A stretch of DNA of 64,000 nt, from positions 1-64,000 of the forward strand of contig JAHFWL010000946.1 of assembly GCA_021292165.1 (NCBI GenBank), given 5' to 3'. The DNA is from Shinisaurus crocodilurus. Taxonomy: Eukaryota > Chordata > Lepidosauria > Squamata > Shinisauridae. The position numbers and the translations under genes were made by a program. The first letter of the stretch is position 1; each line of letters begins with the position of its first letter. A model generated the notes under the pieces. The model worked only from the letters and a program-made list of their open reading frames with translations. It was not told the DNA's origin and made no database searches. Shown here piece by piece: positions 11,584-21,594 of this stretch.

Positions 11584-12415
11584 TTTACATATAAAGCAAG
11601 GTCCATCTTTTCCAATAAAAGTACTGCACAGGAGAGTGGTACTGAATCTCCCCCCCACCTTATTTTCTCTCAGTCAGGACTGAAGGGAGTTAAGGTGCAG
11701 TAAGGAGGATGGCTGAGTGTCCCTCTTCTGTATGCTACTTATATTGATATATATTGTTATATCACATAAAAACACCACTGCTTTAGGACCATGTGGTTGT
11801 AAATAGCACAAGGACAGATCACATAAATGCATCAACGTCTCTTTTACTCCTTCCAAAATAAACGAGGAAAATTATTTACACCTTGCTTCAAATAAAATAC
11901 ATTTTAATACCCAAGACGTGTAACTGGTGTAACTCGTTGTACATTTTGGAGAAAGTAAAAAAAGGTGAAAATCATACATAGTAATAATCTTTTCCTTTCT
12001 CCCTCTCAATTTTTTTTTCTTTTTTGAGAACCAAAAGGACCTCTCAGACTGACTGAACACATTACTGCAAATTTGTGAGCCCTTTTTTCACTTTAATTAG
12101 CCGGTGAAGGGAAGGGAATCAGATTTGGGACCATAGTACTTTCCTCCCCTGCTGCAATCCTGATGAAATTCCCACCCTCCTGAAGCTGGTATCAATCCTT
12201 GCAAGGAAGATCCCATTGGCTCCAGACCAGACCAATACAAAGGCTTCATATTGCCTGCCAATTGCATGGAATGGGAGTTACACACTCCCATTCACTTCTG
12301 TGCCTGAAGAAGACTCTGATGGAAGTCATAGTCCTTGCTTTTTCTCTAGACAAAATCTGTGCCTCAGCCCATAAGGTTGCAAGGTCAATTCTTCAACTCC
12401 CTCATAGCTCTTGAT
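11584..12415. other. anonymous intron sequence
   Basis: No supportable gene. A poly-T/A tract is present near 12010. Nothing else recognised. Confidence 0.45.
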
Positions 12416-12712
12416 CAGGGGCGGGCAACCTTTTTTCTGTTGAGGACCACATTCCCTCGCAGGTAATCTGTTGGAGGCTGCATTGGTGGTGGGTGGGGTC
12501 AGAGATAAAAGTTGGGTGGGTCACCCCTTTTCTCTTTCTCTTTCTGCCACCTCCTATTCTCTCTCTCCTTGTTCTTTCCTGCCCAGCCGACTGCCAGGGA
12601 AGAGACAGATCATTCTTGCCAGAATTCTAAACATACTGCATGCAGAGGACTTCTGAAATTAGGCTGAGGGCCATGTGAAATTAGCCCTAGGACAACGGGT
12701 TGTCCACCCATG
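12416..12712. mobile_element. hAT-type MITE
   Basis: The left end CAGGGGCGGGCAACCTTTTT is mirrored at the right by GGTTGTCCACCCATG. The 8-bp flanks CTCTTGAT and CATTAGAT agree at 5 of 8 positions, so any target duplication has decayed. 297 bp, non-coding. Confidence 0.65.
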
Positions 12713-13088
12713 CATTAGATTGTCAGCATATGCGCATAATAATTATGTGCTGAACAGACTCCATGTTATGGTTGCAATAAATATCTATTCTGGAAAATTG
12801 CATCCTACTGCTGAAATATTTAGAATTGCTTACTGTGCAAGTGGGTCTCCATTACATGGGGAGTTCCCATGCACCAGCCAGCAACCACCAAGACTATGGG
12901 TCATGGAGAATCTCCATGTAATCATAACCATCTAAACATTAAGACATTTTAAACATTACTGCTGGGTTATGGACAATAAACCATGTATGTTTTTGTTTTT
13001 TTTAAACATCAGTGTGGCTATCAAAATGGGTGATGAAACTAAGCAATACCTAATTATCTTTTCCTAAATACTCATGTGGTAGATTTAT

Positions 13089-13160
<72 letters not shown>

Positions 13161-13829
13161 ATCGAGATCCAGGAAACAAAAGACTAGAAAACACAGTGCT
13201 TATCCACACCAGTCACTTAGTCCCCAAATGCCATCTATAAAACATAGTATGTTTCCTTGCCCAAAATTACATCCTTTTACCATTATTGGTTTGATAAAGT
13301 GACAGTAAAATAAATCATTGCAAACATCAGGCTTTCACATTTAAAGTTATGCTATAGAAAGAGTAGGCTTTACAATAAAAACAAAGCACATTCCTGTCAA
13401 TGAGCCAAACCCATGATACATTAGTTTTCCACGAGACATCTGAATGATTATTTGATGGGGTAGAGGGCAGAAAACATGGAGCAAAAGTACTTTGTACTTT
13501 GTATTTAGTACATCCTTTGTTGTCAGTACATTTGATTTCCTTTTATGTATTCAAATCCCATATTAAACTCAATAATTTACATAACAAGAAGAAATTGGTT
13601 GCTTGTGAGTCGTAGGTATCCTCAGGTCCTACTCTCTTAGATAATGTACATGATGTGTTTTGAACATATTAAATGTACAATATAAATATGAAGAATAATT
13701 AATCTATAACAAGGAAATCAGCATATTGTAGCTGCAAAAAAGAGCCAATGGATCCCAGCTTTTTCGAACCCATGGAGCAGATATGTAGCGTCATGACAGA
13801 CATATGAGTAGACATATCTTTAATAGTTG
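12713..13829. other. intron sequence with a (TC)n(AC)n microsatellite
   Basis: Contains a long compound microsatellite at about 13090-13158 (TC units then AC units). The rest is AT-rich with no recognised features. Confidence 0.6.
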
Positions 13830-14292
13830 GGCATTAAACACTGGACCTTTCTAGTTGTGGCTCCTAAACTATGAAATGCCCTCCCACCAGACTGGCATTT
13901 GTGTGTTATGTTAATGATTTGGGATTCAGCTAGTCATAAGAACATTAGAAGAGCTGTGTTGGATCAGACCAAAGGCCTATCTAGTCCAGCATTCTGTTCC
14001 CACAGGGGCCAAACAGATGTTTTTGGGAAGCCCACAAGCAGGACGTAAGTGGAATAACACCCTCCTATGGGTGTTCCTCCCAGCAATCCTGGAGGTAATA
14101 TACAGCCATCATGATGAATAGCCATTGATAGACTTCTCTTCCTTGTTAGTTTTATATTTATTATGGGGTTTGTGGTGTTGTTTTTCATGTTATTTTTCAT
14201 GTTTGTATGACTGTTTTATCATTTTTATGCTAGCTATTTTGAGGTTCTTTTGGACTGAAAAGCAGGATTATAAATATTTGCAGTAAATAAAC
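13830..14292 (+). mobile_element. L2-type LINE 3' remnant with an inserted LINE/SINE fragment
   Basis: The left part decodes to a decayed L2 C-terminus (the segment around CTCCTAAACTATGAAATGCC). The right part is an L2-like 3' UTR ending in (AATA)n near 14290. Between about 13938 and 14132 lies a separate repeat starting AAGAACATTAGAAGAGC, which is also seen in reverse at 16780-16870. Confidence 0.5.
13938..14132 (-). mobile_element. CR1/L3-like 3' repeat fragment
   Basis: The segment with GGATCAGACCAAAGGCC, ATCTAGTCCAGCATTCTG and TTCCTCCCAGCAATCC is a dispersed reptile repeat I recognise. The sequence at about 16780-16870 is a second, opposite-orientation copy of its terminal part. Exact clade uncertain. 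Confidence 0.45.
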
Positions 14293-14639
14293 CCTCCCCC
14301 TGTTGTGATTTTAGTCACAGCAGGACAGAGTTGAGGAAGGATTGTTAATAAGGGAAACAACAGTCCCCAGTTTGTCTTTTAGCTGCCTTTGAGCTCAGTC
14401 CTTCAAACCTTACTGGGTATGAGGCAGCCTAATACTATTAAATTCAAGGCTATTTACAATCCTTTGCAAGCTCATTGACACCTTAAGATGACCCAGATCT
14501 ATACTTTGTCCTGCAGCCTATCCTGATGCAATACAAAGATATTGCACAAATCCTTCCCTTTTATAAGGCTAATCTAAAGGAACGTCTCCTCATACGTACC
14601 TGCACTGCACGGATCCTTTGGTCATCTTTGAAAGCCCTC

Positions 14640-14940
14640 TTCCAAGTACTGCCACCAAATTAAGTTAGGCAGATCAGTCGGCTAAAAGAAAAGGCCTTCT
14701 CAGTTGTGGTGCCCCATTTATAGAATGCCCTTCTCCAAGGAGGCATACCTGGTGCATACACTAATATCATTTCACCGCCAGACTTTTTAAGTTTTATTCT
14801 TGTGATTTTATTTCCCAAGGCCTTTACATTTTTATTGCATTCATTTTTTAAACAAGTTTTTAACCTGTTCATTGACTGTGCCACCTTGAGAACTTCTTGT
14901 TATAGGGCGGCATATAAATATAACAAACAAACAAATACCT
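14640..14940 (+). mobile_element. L2-type LINE 3' end
   Basis: The plus strand reads through a decayed L2 ORF2 C-terminus (KAFSVVVPHL-like) and a 3' UTR with GGGCGGCATATAAATATAAC followed by an (AAAC)n tail. 5' truncated. Confidence 0.6.
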
Positions 14941-15415
14941 TGGCACTATGATCTTTGTTGGAGAGACTTCAGATTTGTCATAAAGAGCTTGTCTCATTAT
15001 TGTTGATGGCAGCCTGTATAGAAGTTACAAAACACTGGAAACTGAGTGTGGGATATACCATCAAGGGCTGGAATATAAGAATCTGGCAGGTGATATTGTG
15101 AGAAAAACTGATCCACCACTGTAAGTTCTCCTGATCTCTTAGCAGGAGGACTTCATTGAAACTTGGTTCTCATTTCTGTTTTATGTAAACTAACAAAATA
15201 AGAGCTTTAATCCCCAATACCTCACAGTTCCTTCTGGAGATGTGTTATCATAGATATTTTAACACTCAAAAAGAAAAGAGATTGCTAATGCAATGTATAT
15301 GAACAAAGCTGTTCCTTTACCAATGTTCTTAAAACAGGTAATAATGACTCACTTTTGTTTTGCTTTGTCAAAGGTGTGGTGGTAGTGGTAGTGGTAGTGG
15401 TGGTGGTGGTGGTGG

Positions 15416-15449
<34 letters not shown>

Positions 15450-15491
15450 AATGATAATGATAATGATGATGATGGTATAATTATGACTATC

Positions 15492-15527
<36 letters not shown>

Positions 15528-17457
15528 ATCACAGATTACTGTGGAAATGGGATGGAACAGATTTATGGGTGAACAACACATACAAAAGTGACACAGACAA
15601 GAAATAGAGTTCTCCATCCATTTCTAGGCTTATGTGCAAGTAAGTGTGCAAGAGGATCATTTTGGAGCAACTCCAAGGATATGGAGTGACTTAGATCACC
15701 TTAACGTTTATGTAGCAGCTGAGTTACTTTGCTGAAACATTGGTGTTTCCTGTGTTAAACATGTCAAGTAAGAATGGGAGATATGCATTGCCTAGAATCT
15801 GGTAGCTTAGGGCTGCTGTGGCTGGACAACCCTTCACTATTCCATATAAGAATGAAACAGTTAGCACTTTTCAGATCTAAGCAAGGATGGGAAAGAGATT
15901 CTACATTTCTGGCAGCTCTTTTCCTCTATGTATGACAAGATTACCCACCCTGAAAGTGTGTCTAGAACAGTTTGTCTCACACACCCTTCTGCAGATCCTT
16001 TAAAAAGTTTTTGCCGATTTTAACTACCCCTTCATGGGAAACCTCTAGCTCATGGGCCAATCCAGCTCAGCAGGCCAGCCCATCTGGCCCATGGGGCCTC
16101 AGACAAGGCCATTCCCCCTCCCCAAAGCCCCCTCCAAAAGCCTGCCCCTGAAGGTTAGTGGGGAGGGGACTCCCTACTGTTATCTCCAGTCACTGATAAT
16201 TGCAAATTGTGACCCAAAAAAACAAATTCCTGACCAACAGCTTCTAGATATCGCAGTCATGATATATGAGAATGGGTTCGCTTATGGACTGAAAACTGAC
16301 TAAGAACAAAAAGCAGGGGGCAGGGTTAAATTAACAGTTCTCCTAGTGGAGGGAAGTAGTAATATCCCTCAAGGATTTAAATTTGTTCTGGTGCATTTAA
16401 TTTAATATTTACATATGATCTGCAGTCAGGACTGAACAGTGAAGTAGCCAAATTTGAGATGAAACCAAATTATTCAGAATGATGAAAACTGAGGAGGCTA
16501 TAACCCACTTCAGATGATCTGCAACAGGGTAAATTCAGTGAACAAAGGGCACAAGGGATCATGGTGGAAGACTCTGTCCCAATTTTTGGCAAATCATGGC
16601 TTATACAGAAGCTGATATAAAAGGAGAATAGACAAACTTAAGTAAGATAATATTACCAACACCTTTTAGCTGTGATGGCTAAATAGGTTATGTCCATATT
16701 CAGAGACAGTACAAGTCTGAATACCAGATGCTGGGGACAAACAATGAAGGGAGCTCTTATCTTCATGCCCTTTGTGTGGTCTTGCTGGAGGCATATGGTT
16801 GATCAATGCAGGCTACAGTGTGCTAGACCAGATGGGCCATTGCTCTGATCCAGAATATTCATGTTCTTAAGCCAAATGCTACCCATCACCAGCCTTGTAT
16901 GGACAGCCCATCAGCTCAATAAAGCTCATGTTTAGGCTGCCTGCTTCGGACTGTGAAATCAGGAAGAGTGCCTCCCATTCCTCACCGCTAAACCTGCGGG
17001 GGAGGGGTAAGATTGCTAGAGCCAAGGAAAAGAGGTCTTCACAATAGCAATACTTTGGTTTTGCATTTCCTGACACCTCATGAGAACCTAGGTTTGGATG
17101 ACAAGTTAGAATAGGACCTACACAAGATCATTTCCCATCCAAAGTAATCATCATTCTGGTACTGTAACCCATCCACCCAATCCATGGGTGAAAGAGCAGA
17201 CCAAAGGACCAATGTGAACATGTAGAAAACATTGAAAATACACAGAGAAGGTAAGATAAGGTGTCCAGTATGGCCAATAGCTCAGATGGGATGGAGAATA
17301 TTCATAAGGCTGACACATCAGTTGGACTGCTGTTTATTATAGTGAAAGTATAGTACAACCAACAGGGTTTCAGGCAGTTCTAATGGCACACCTACCTTGT
17401 CCCACCTCTTCCTTCAAGGTGCAGTTAAAGGGTAACTGGACTTGTGCTTGAGGGGGA
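14941..17457. other. intron sequence with compound microsatellite
   Basis: Contains a striking compound simple repeat at about 15375-15530: GGT/AGT units, then GAT units, then CTAT units. A short CR1/L3-like 3' fragment occurs at about 16780-16870. The rest shows no gene or clear repeat boundary. Confidence 0.6.
15375..15530. repeat. compound microsatellite (GGT)n(GAT)n...(CTAT)n
   Basis: Three successive simple-repeat blocks within about 155 bp. The ORF over them (poly-Gly, poly-Asp, then SIYL repeats) is a repeat artefact. Confidence 0.95.
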
Positions 17458-20192
17458 TGTATTGGATGGGCTCTATCAGTAGAATGGCGAGGAGGTTATT
17501 AAGGCCAGAAACTATTGGAAAAGACGGAGTTGGTAATAGCAACCCGAACGGACTCTTACTTTTGTCTATATGTGCAGAGCATAATCTCACTATCACAAAC
17601 ACGCTCTTTCGACAAAAGAATAAGTTTAAAACATCATGGCAGCACCCACGGTCAAAGCACTGGCATCTTCTGGATTATGTAATTGTCCGTGTTAGAGATC
17701 GCCGCGATGTACTTCTTACTAGGGCCATGGTGAGTGCCGACGACTGCTGGACAGACCACCGACTAATCCGGTCCACAATGGTTATCAACATTGCTCCCCA
17801 ACGTAGGCTTCAAGGAAGGAAACCAAGGCGTAAAATGAACATCCAAGTCCTTCAAGATCCTATTAAGCAAACTCGTCTTCAATCACTTCTTAAGGAACAT
17901 CTACCTACGGAACCTTCTGACAACATTGAGGACCATTGGTCTAAGCTGAAAACCTCCATTACTGCAGCTTGTGAACAAACTATTGGATATGAAACTAAGA
18001 AACATCAGGATTGGTTTGATGAAAATGACAATGAGATTAAATATATAATTGACCAAAAAAGGAAAGCCTTCCAAATATGGCAAAATGATATTAACTGCGC
18101 TGCCAAGAAAAAAACCTACGCTAGCGCAAAGGCTGAGGTCCAAAGAAGAACAAGAGAACTTAAGAACGCTTGGTGGAAAAAGAAAGCTGAAGAAATTCAA
18201 CAACTTGCAGAATCTCATGATGCACGGGGCTTTTTTAAGGCCACAAGGGCCATTTATGGACCAAAAACCTATGGTACAAACCCTTTACAATCAAAAGATG
18301 GCACCAAACTCTTAAAAGACAAAGAGTCTATTGCACTGCGTTGGAAAGAGCACTATTATGACCTTTTAAATCGTAAATCTAAGGTGGATAATGAGATTTT
18401 TTCGCAAATCCCGCAAAAACAAATTAAAGAGGAACTTGCAATACTCCCCACTTTGGATGAAGTAAAAAAAGCCATTAATCAAATGAAGAACAACAAAGCT
18501 AGTGGACCAGATGGGATTCCTGCTGAAATCTTTAAAGAAGGGGGCCCCGAACTTGTACAACATCTTCATAAACTCATCGAAAAAATCTGGATAAGAGAAG
18601 AGATCCCAGAAGACTTCAGGGATGCCATAATTATCACCCTCTTTAAGAAGGGTGATAGAACAGACTGTGGAAACTATCGGGGCATTTCTCTCTTAGCAAC
18701 CGCAGGTAAAATATTTGCTAGGATTCTCGCAAACCGTCTTCTATCTATTTCAGAAGAGATCCTCCCTGAAACTCAATATGGTTTCCGCCCCTCTAGAGGG
18801 ACAGTAGACATGATTTTTACTGCACGTCAGCTCCAAGAAAAATGCCGGGAGCAAAATCAACCCCTTTATATGGCATTTATTGATCTGGCTAAGGCCTTTG
18901 ATACTGTAGACCGTACAGCTCTCTGGACTATCCTTATGAAAATTGGATGCCCCAATAAATTTGTGAATATCTTGCGACTTCTCCATGACAACATGACGGC
19001 AACAGTTTTGGACAACAACGGCTCTCATGGTGCTCCATTTAAAGTGGGATCAGGTGTTAAACAGGGATGTGTTATCGCCCCAACATTATTTGCCATTTTC
19101 ATCGCCATGGTTTTACATCTTGTCAAGGGGAAACTTCCCACCGGTGTGGGAATTATATATCGAACAGATGGAAAGCTTTTTAATCTCAGCAGGCTGAAAG
19201 CAAAAAGTAAGGTAATTACAACCTCCGTTGTGGAACTTCAGTATGCTGATGATAATGTGGTCTCCGCACATTCAGAGGATGATCTCCAAACTATCCTAAA
19301 TGCTTTTGCAGAAGCATACGAAAAACTTGGTCTCTCACTTAACATCAAAAAAACCAAAGTGCTTCATCAGCAAGTGCAAGCCAATCCTTTGGTGATGCCA
19401 TCTATCCAGCTTGGCGGGACAATACTGGAAAATGTCGATCATTTTCTCTATCTTGGCAGCTATCTTTCTGTTACAGCTAACATCGACAGTGAAATCCAGC
19501 ATCGTCTGAGCTCAGCAAGTGCCGCATTTTCTCGAATGAAACATAGAGTGTTCGAGGATCGGGATATTTGTAAGAAGACCAAAACACTGGTTTATGAAGC
19601 CATTGTATTACCAACTTTATTGTATGCCTGCGAAACATGGACTATCTATAAACGTCACTTCCACCTCCTTGAAAGGTTTCATCAACGTTGCCTCCGGAAA
19701 ATCCTGCAAATTACTTGGGAAGATAGGCGAACAAATGTCAGTGTACTGGAAGAAGCAAAGACTACTAGCATTGAAAAAATGATCCTTCAACGCCAACTTC
19801 AGTGGACCGGTCATGTTGTTCGAATGCCTGACTGCCGTCTCCCAAAGCAGTTACTTTACTCCCAACTCAAGGATGGAAAGCGGAATATCGGTGGTCAATA
19901 TAAGAGGTTTAAAGATGTTCATAAGGCTAATCTAAAAAAATGCAATATAAACATCGAAAACTGGGAAGCTCTGGCCCATGAACGATCTAAATGGAGGTTG
20001 GCCTTTCACAAAGGTTCCATGGACTTTGAAGAAGCCCGAGTGCAAGGGGAAAGGGAGAAACGTGCTAAGCGAAAAGCACGTCAAATGAATCCTTTACAGG
20101 ACCATCTTCTATCTGGTAACCTGTGTCCTCACTGTGGGAAGCTGTGTGGATCTAGAATTGGCCTCCACAGTCACTTACGGACCCATCGCTAG
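17442..20192 (+). CDS. LINE ORF2: partial endonuclease, reverse transcriptase, C2H2 tail
   Basis: A 916-codon frame without interruption. Residues 22-120 are the C-terminal half of an APE endonuclease (HWHLLDYVIVR, then TDHRLI). The reverse transcriptase follows: SGPDGIPAEIF near 350, NYRGISLL, GFRPSRG, AFIDLAKAFDTV, SGVKQGC, and the catalytic YADD at 601-604. A thumb region with WTGHVVRMPD follows. The C-terminus is a zinc finger, C-x2-C-x12-H-x3-H. The layout resembles the Vingi/Ingi or RTE-like clades, but the assignment is uncertain. The LINE proper begins at codon 22; the first 21 codons, including the ATG, come from the LTR it landed in, so this is not the native start. Its endonuclease N-terminus is missing, so the copy is dead on arrival, though its frame is undamaged. 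Confidence 0.9.
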   Translation: MCLRGMYWMGSISRMARRLLRPETIGKDGVGNSNPNGLLLLSICAEHNLTITNTLFRQKNKFKTSWQHPRSKHWHLLDYVIVRVRDRRDVLLTRAMVSADDCWTDHRLIRSTMVINIAPQRRLQGRKPRRKMNIQVLQDPIKQTRLQSLLKEHLPTEPSDNIEDHWSKLKTSITAACEQTIGYETKKHQDWFDENDNEIKYIIDQKRKAFQIWQNDINCAAKKKTYASAKAEVQRRTRELKNAWWKKKAEEIQQLAESHDARGFFKATRAIYGPKTYGTNPLQSKDGTKLLKDKESIALRWKEHYYDLLNRKSKVDNEIFSQIPQKQIKEELAILPTLDEVKKAINQMKNNKASGPDGIPAEIFKEGGPELVQHLHKLIEKIWIREEIPEDFRDAIIITLFKKGDRTDCGNYRGISLLATAGKIFARILANRLLSISEEILPETQYGFRPSRGTVDMIFTARQLQEKCREQNQPLYMAFIDLAKAFDTVDRTALWTILMKIGCPNKFVNILRLLHDNMTATVLDNNGSHGAPFKVGSGVKQGCVIAPTLFAIFIAMVLHLVKGKLPTGVGIIYRTDGKLFNLSRLKAKSKVITTSVVELQYADDNVVSAHSEDDLQTILNAFAEAYEKLGLSLNIKKTKVLHQQVQANPLVMPSIQLGGTILENVDHFLYLGSYLSVTANIDSEIQHRLSSASAAFSRMKHRVFEDRDICKKTKTLVYEAIVLPTLLYACETWTIYKRHFHLLERFHQRCLRKILQITWEDRRTNVSVLEEAKTTSIEKMILQRQLQWTGHVVRMPDCRLPKQLLYSQLKDGKRNIGGQYKRFKDVHKANLKKCNINIENWEALAHERSKWRLAFHKGSMDFEEARVQGEREKRAKRKARQMNPLQDHLLSGNLCPHCGKLCGSRIGLHSHLRTHR

Positions 20193-20861
20193 AGTCTACA
20201 CAATCTTCTTTAGAATTTCCTCCTTTTATCCCGGAAGACAATCTTACTCGGTCACGAGTGATCGCCTGATGATGATGATTAAGGTTCAACAGGTAGTGTA
20301 GTGAACTTTCACAGCATCCAAAAGCCAGGATAGGTTCTTGGAGCCATGCCAGGGCCTTATGTATAGCCTCAGCTTGTATTAGTTAGGAAGAGCATCAGAG
20401 ATAATTGCCTTGAGCTGCTTTTCCCAATTATATTCCTTAGATAAGGCCTGCTTTTGCAGTGAGAAATGAAACCATTTGCTTTACTGAAGCAGCTTTACCC
20501 CCCTTGTCTCCCATGAGTGGGGGTTAGCTTGTTGCTGACAGCCTTTGAAACAGAGGCAGAGAGGAACTCCATAAAATCCACAGCTTGTTAGCTTCTGCTT
20601 TGGCTTTCGGCTTGGGATGAGGAATGCACTAGAGTCCAAGCAACTTGGTCCCTGGAGCGTCTCTTGTATTAGGAAGCCCTGCGACTGGAGGGATGTGTGT
20701 AAGCTTATATTTGCCTGTTTATTGATAATCTGCATCCATATTCCATCGTTGCATTCAATAAACTGTATGTTATCTTTCACATAAGTGGTTTCGCCTCTCC
20801 CTGATTATCCTTGAATCTGGATTGAGGTGCCTTGGCTGGACCAGGCCCCTGGGGCAAAACA
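17458..20861 (+). mobile_element. solo LTR split by a LINE insertion
   Basis: The LTR starts TGTATTGG at 17458 and ends GGCAAAACA at 20861, with GGGGA on both sides (17453-17457 and 20862-20866). Removing the LINE (17505-20277) and one copy of its target duplication leaves about 624 bp. The downstream part has an AATAAA signal (about 20758), as in an LTR R region. The start and end match the LTR at 27503-28152: both contain ATGGCGAGGAG near the 5' end and GGCAAAACA at the 3' end. No internal retroviral genes lie beside it, so it looks like a solo LTR of an old endogenous retroelement. Confidence 0.75.
17505..20277 (+). mobile_element. 5'-truncated non-LTR retrotransposon (Vingi/RTE-like)
   Basis: Flanked by a 7-bp target duplication ATTAAGG at 17498-17504 and 20278-20284. 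The 3' end is a short UTR with CCCGGAAGACAATCTTAC and a TGATGATGATG tail rather than poly-A. The left junction falls inside the endonuclease domain. It is inserted in a solo LTR. The undamaged reading frame and exact duplication suggest a recent event. Confidence 0.85.
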
Positions 20862-20866
20862 GGGGA

Positions 20867-21407
20867 GTTTCCATGGGCATCTCAAAAGAATGCCTAATAA
20901 CCATCCCTTCCAGACAGGTTTACTAGCTAGTTTGCTATGATATCTTTATTGAAGTGGAGGTCTGCTTAATCTCTGTTATTGGTGGCTATTTCCTCTCTGC
21001 TAAACACCTGGCGAGCCACAATACACTGCTGGCAGGTTATATTTGACTTTCTGGGTCATCAGTCTTGCAGACTTGCTCTACTCTATCTTAAAATATGCAA
21101 GATATAAGTTGGCTACCTGTCAGAAGTCATGCAAAATTACACATTTGGCTTGTTAGTGGTTTTAACTTCAGCACAACAATTGATTTCTTTCTAAAAGGGA
21201 TCCGAGAAGGGCAGTGGAGATACAGAGAAAGGAAGTTATACTACCATTTCTAGAACAGCATAGCTGTTTTCTAAAGTCAACATTTCTGTGTGCATAGGCA
21301 ACCCGACAGTCAGAAAGAAGCTGCCTGCAGCTTTTTATGACCCAGTTTATGAAGAAATGGAAGTAAGAGCTATAGAAATAAGGCAAGAAATAGTGTTTTA
21401 AACCATT
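20867..21407. other. anonymous intron sequence
   Basis: No recognised gene or repeat. Confidence 0.4.
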
Positions 21408-21408
21408 G

Positions 21409-21445
<37 letters not shown>

Positions 21446-21447
21446 TT
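21408..21447. repeat. (ATT)n tract at the L1 3' end
   Basis: A trinucleotide repeat followed by T-rich sequence. In minus orientation it forms the A-rich tail of the adjacent L1. Confidence 0.8.
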
Positions 21448-21594
21448 TATTTTATTAATTTTTTTCACTTCTTACAGCTACTAATGGATCCAACAACAAA
21501 AAATACAACATAAACATTGTGCACCCCCCCCACCTCTTGGGACCAAGTTATATTTCTCCCCCCCAAAAAATTATATATATATACAAGATATTAT

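Noticed and set aside
11129..11658. Four overlapping ORFs of up to 163 residues on both strands
   Set aside because: They are all translations of the same minisatellite in different frames and have no domain; they are repeat artefacts.
15360..15572. Small acidic protein ORF
   Set aside because: It translates a compound microsatellite (poly-Gly, poly-Asp, SIYL repeats).
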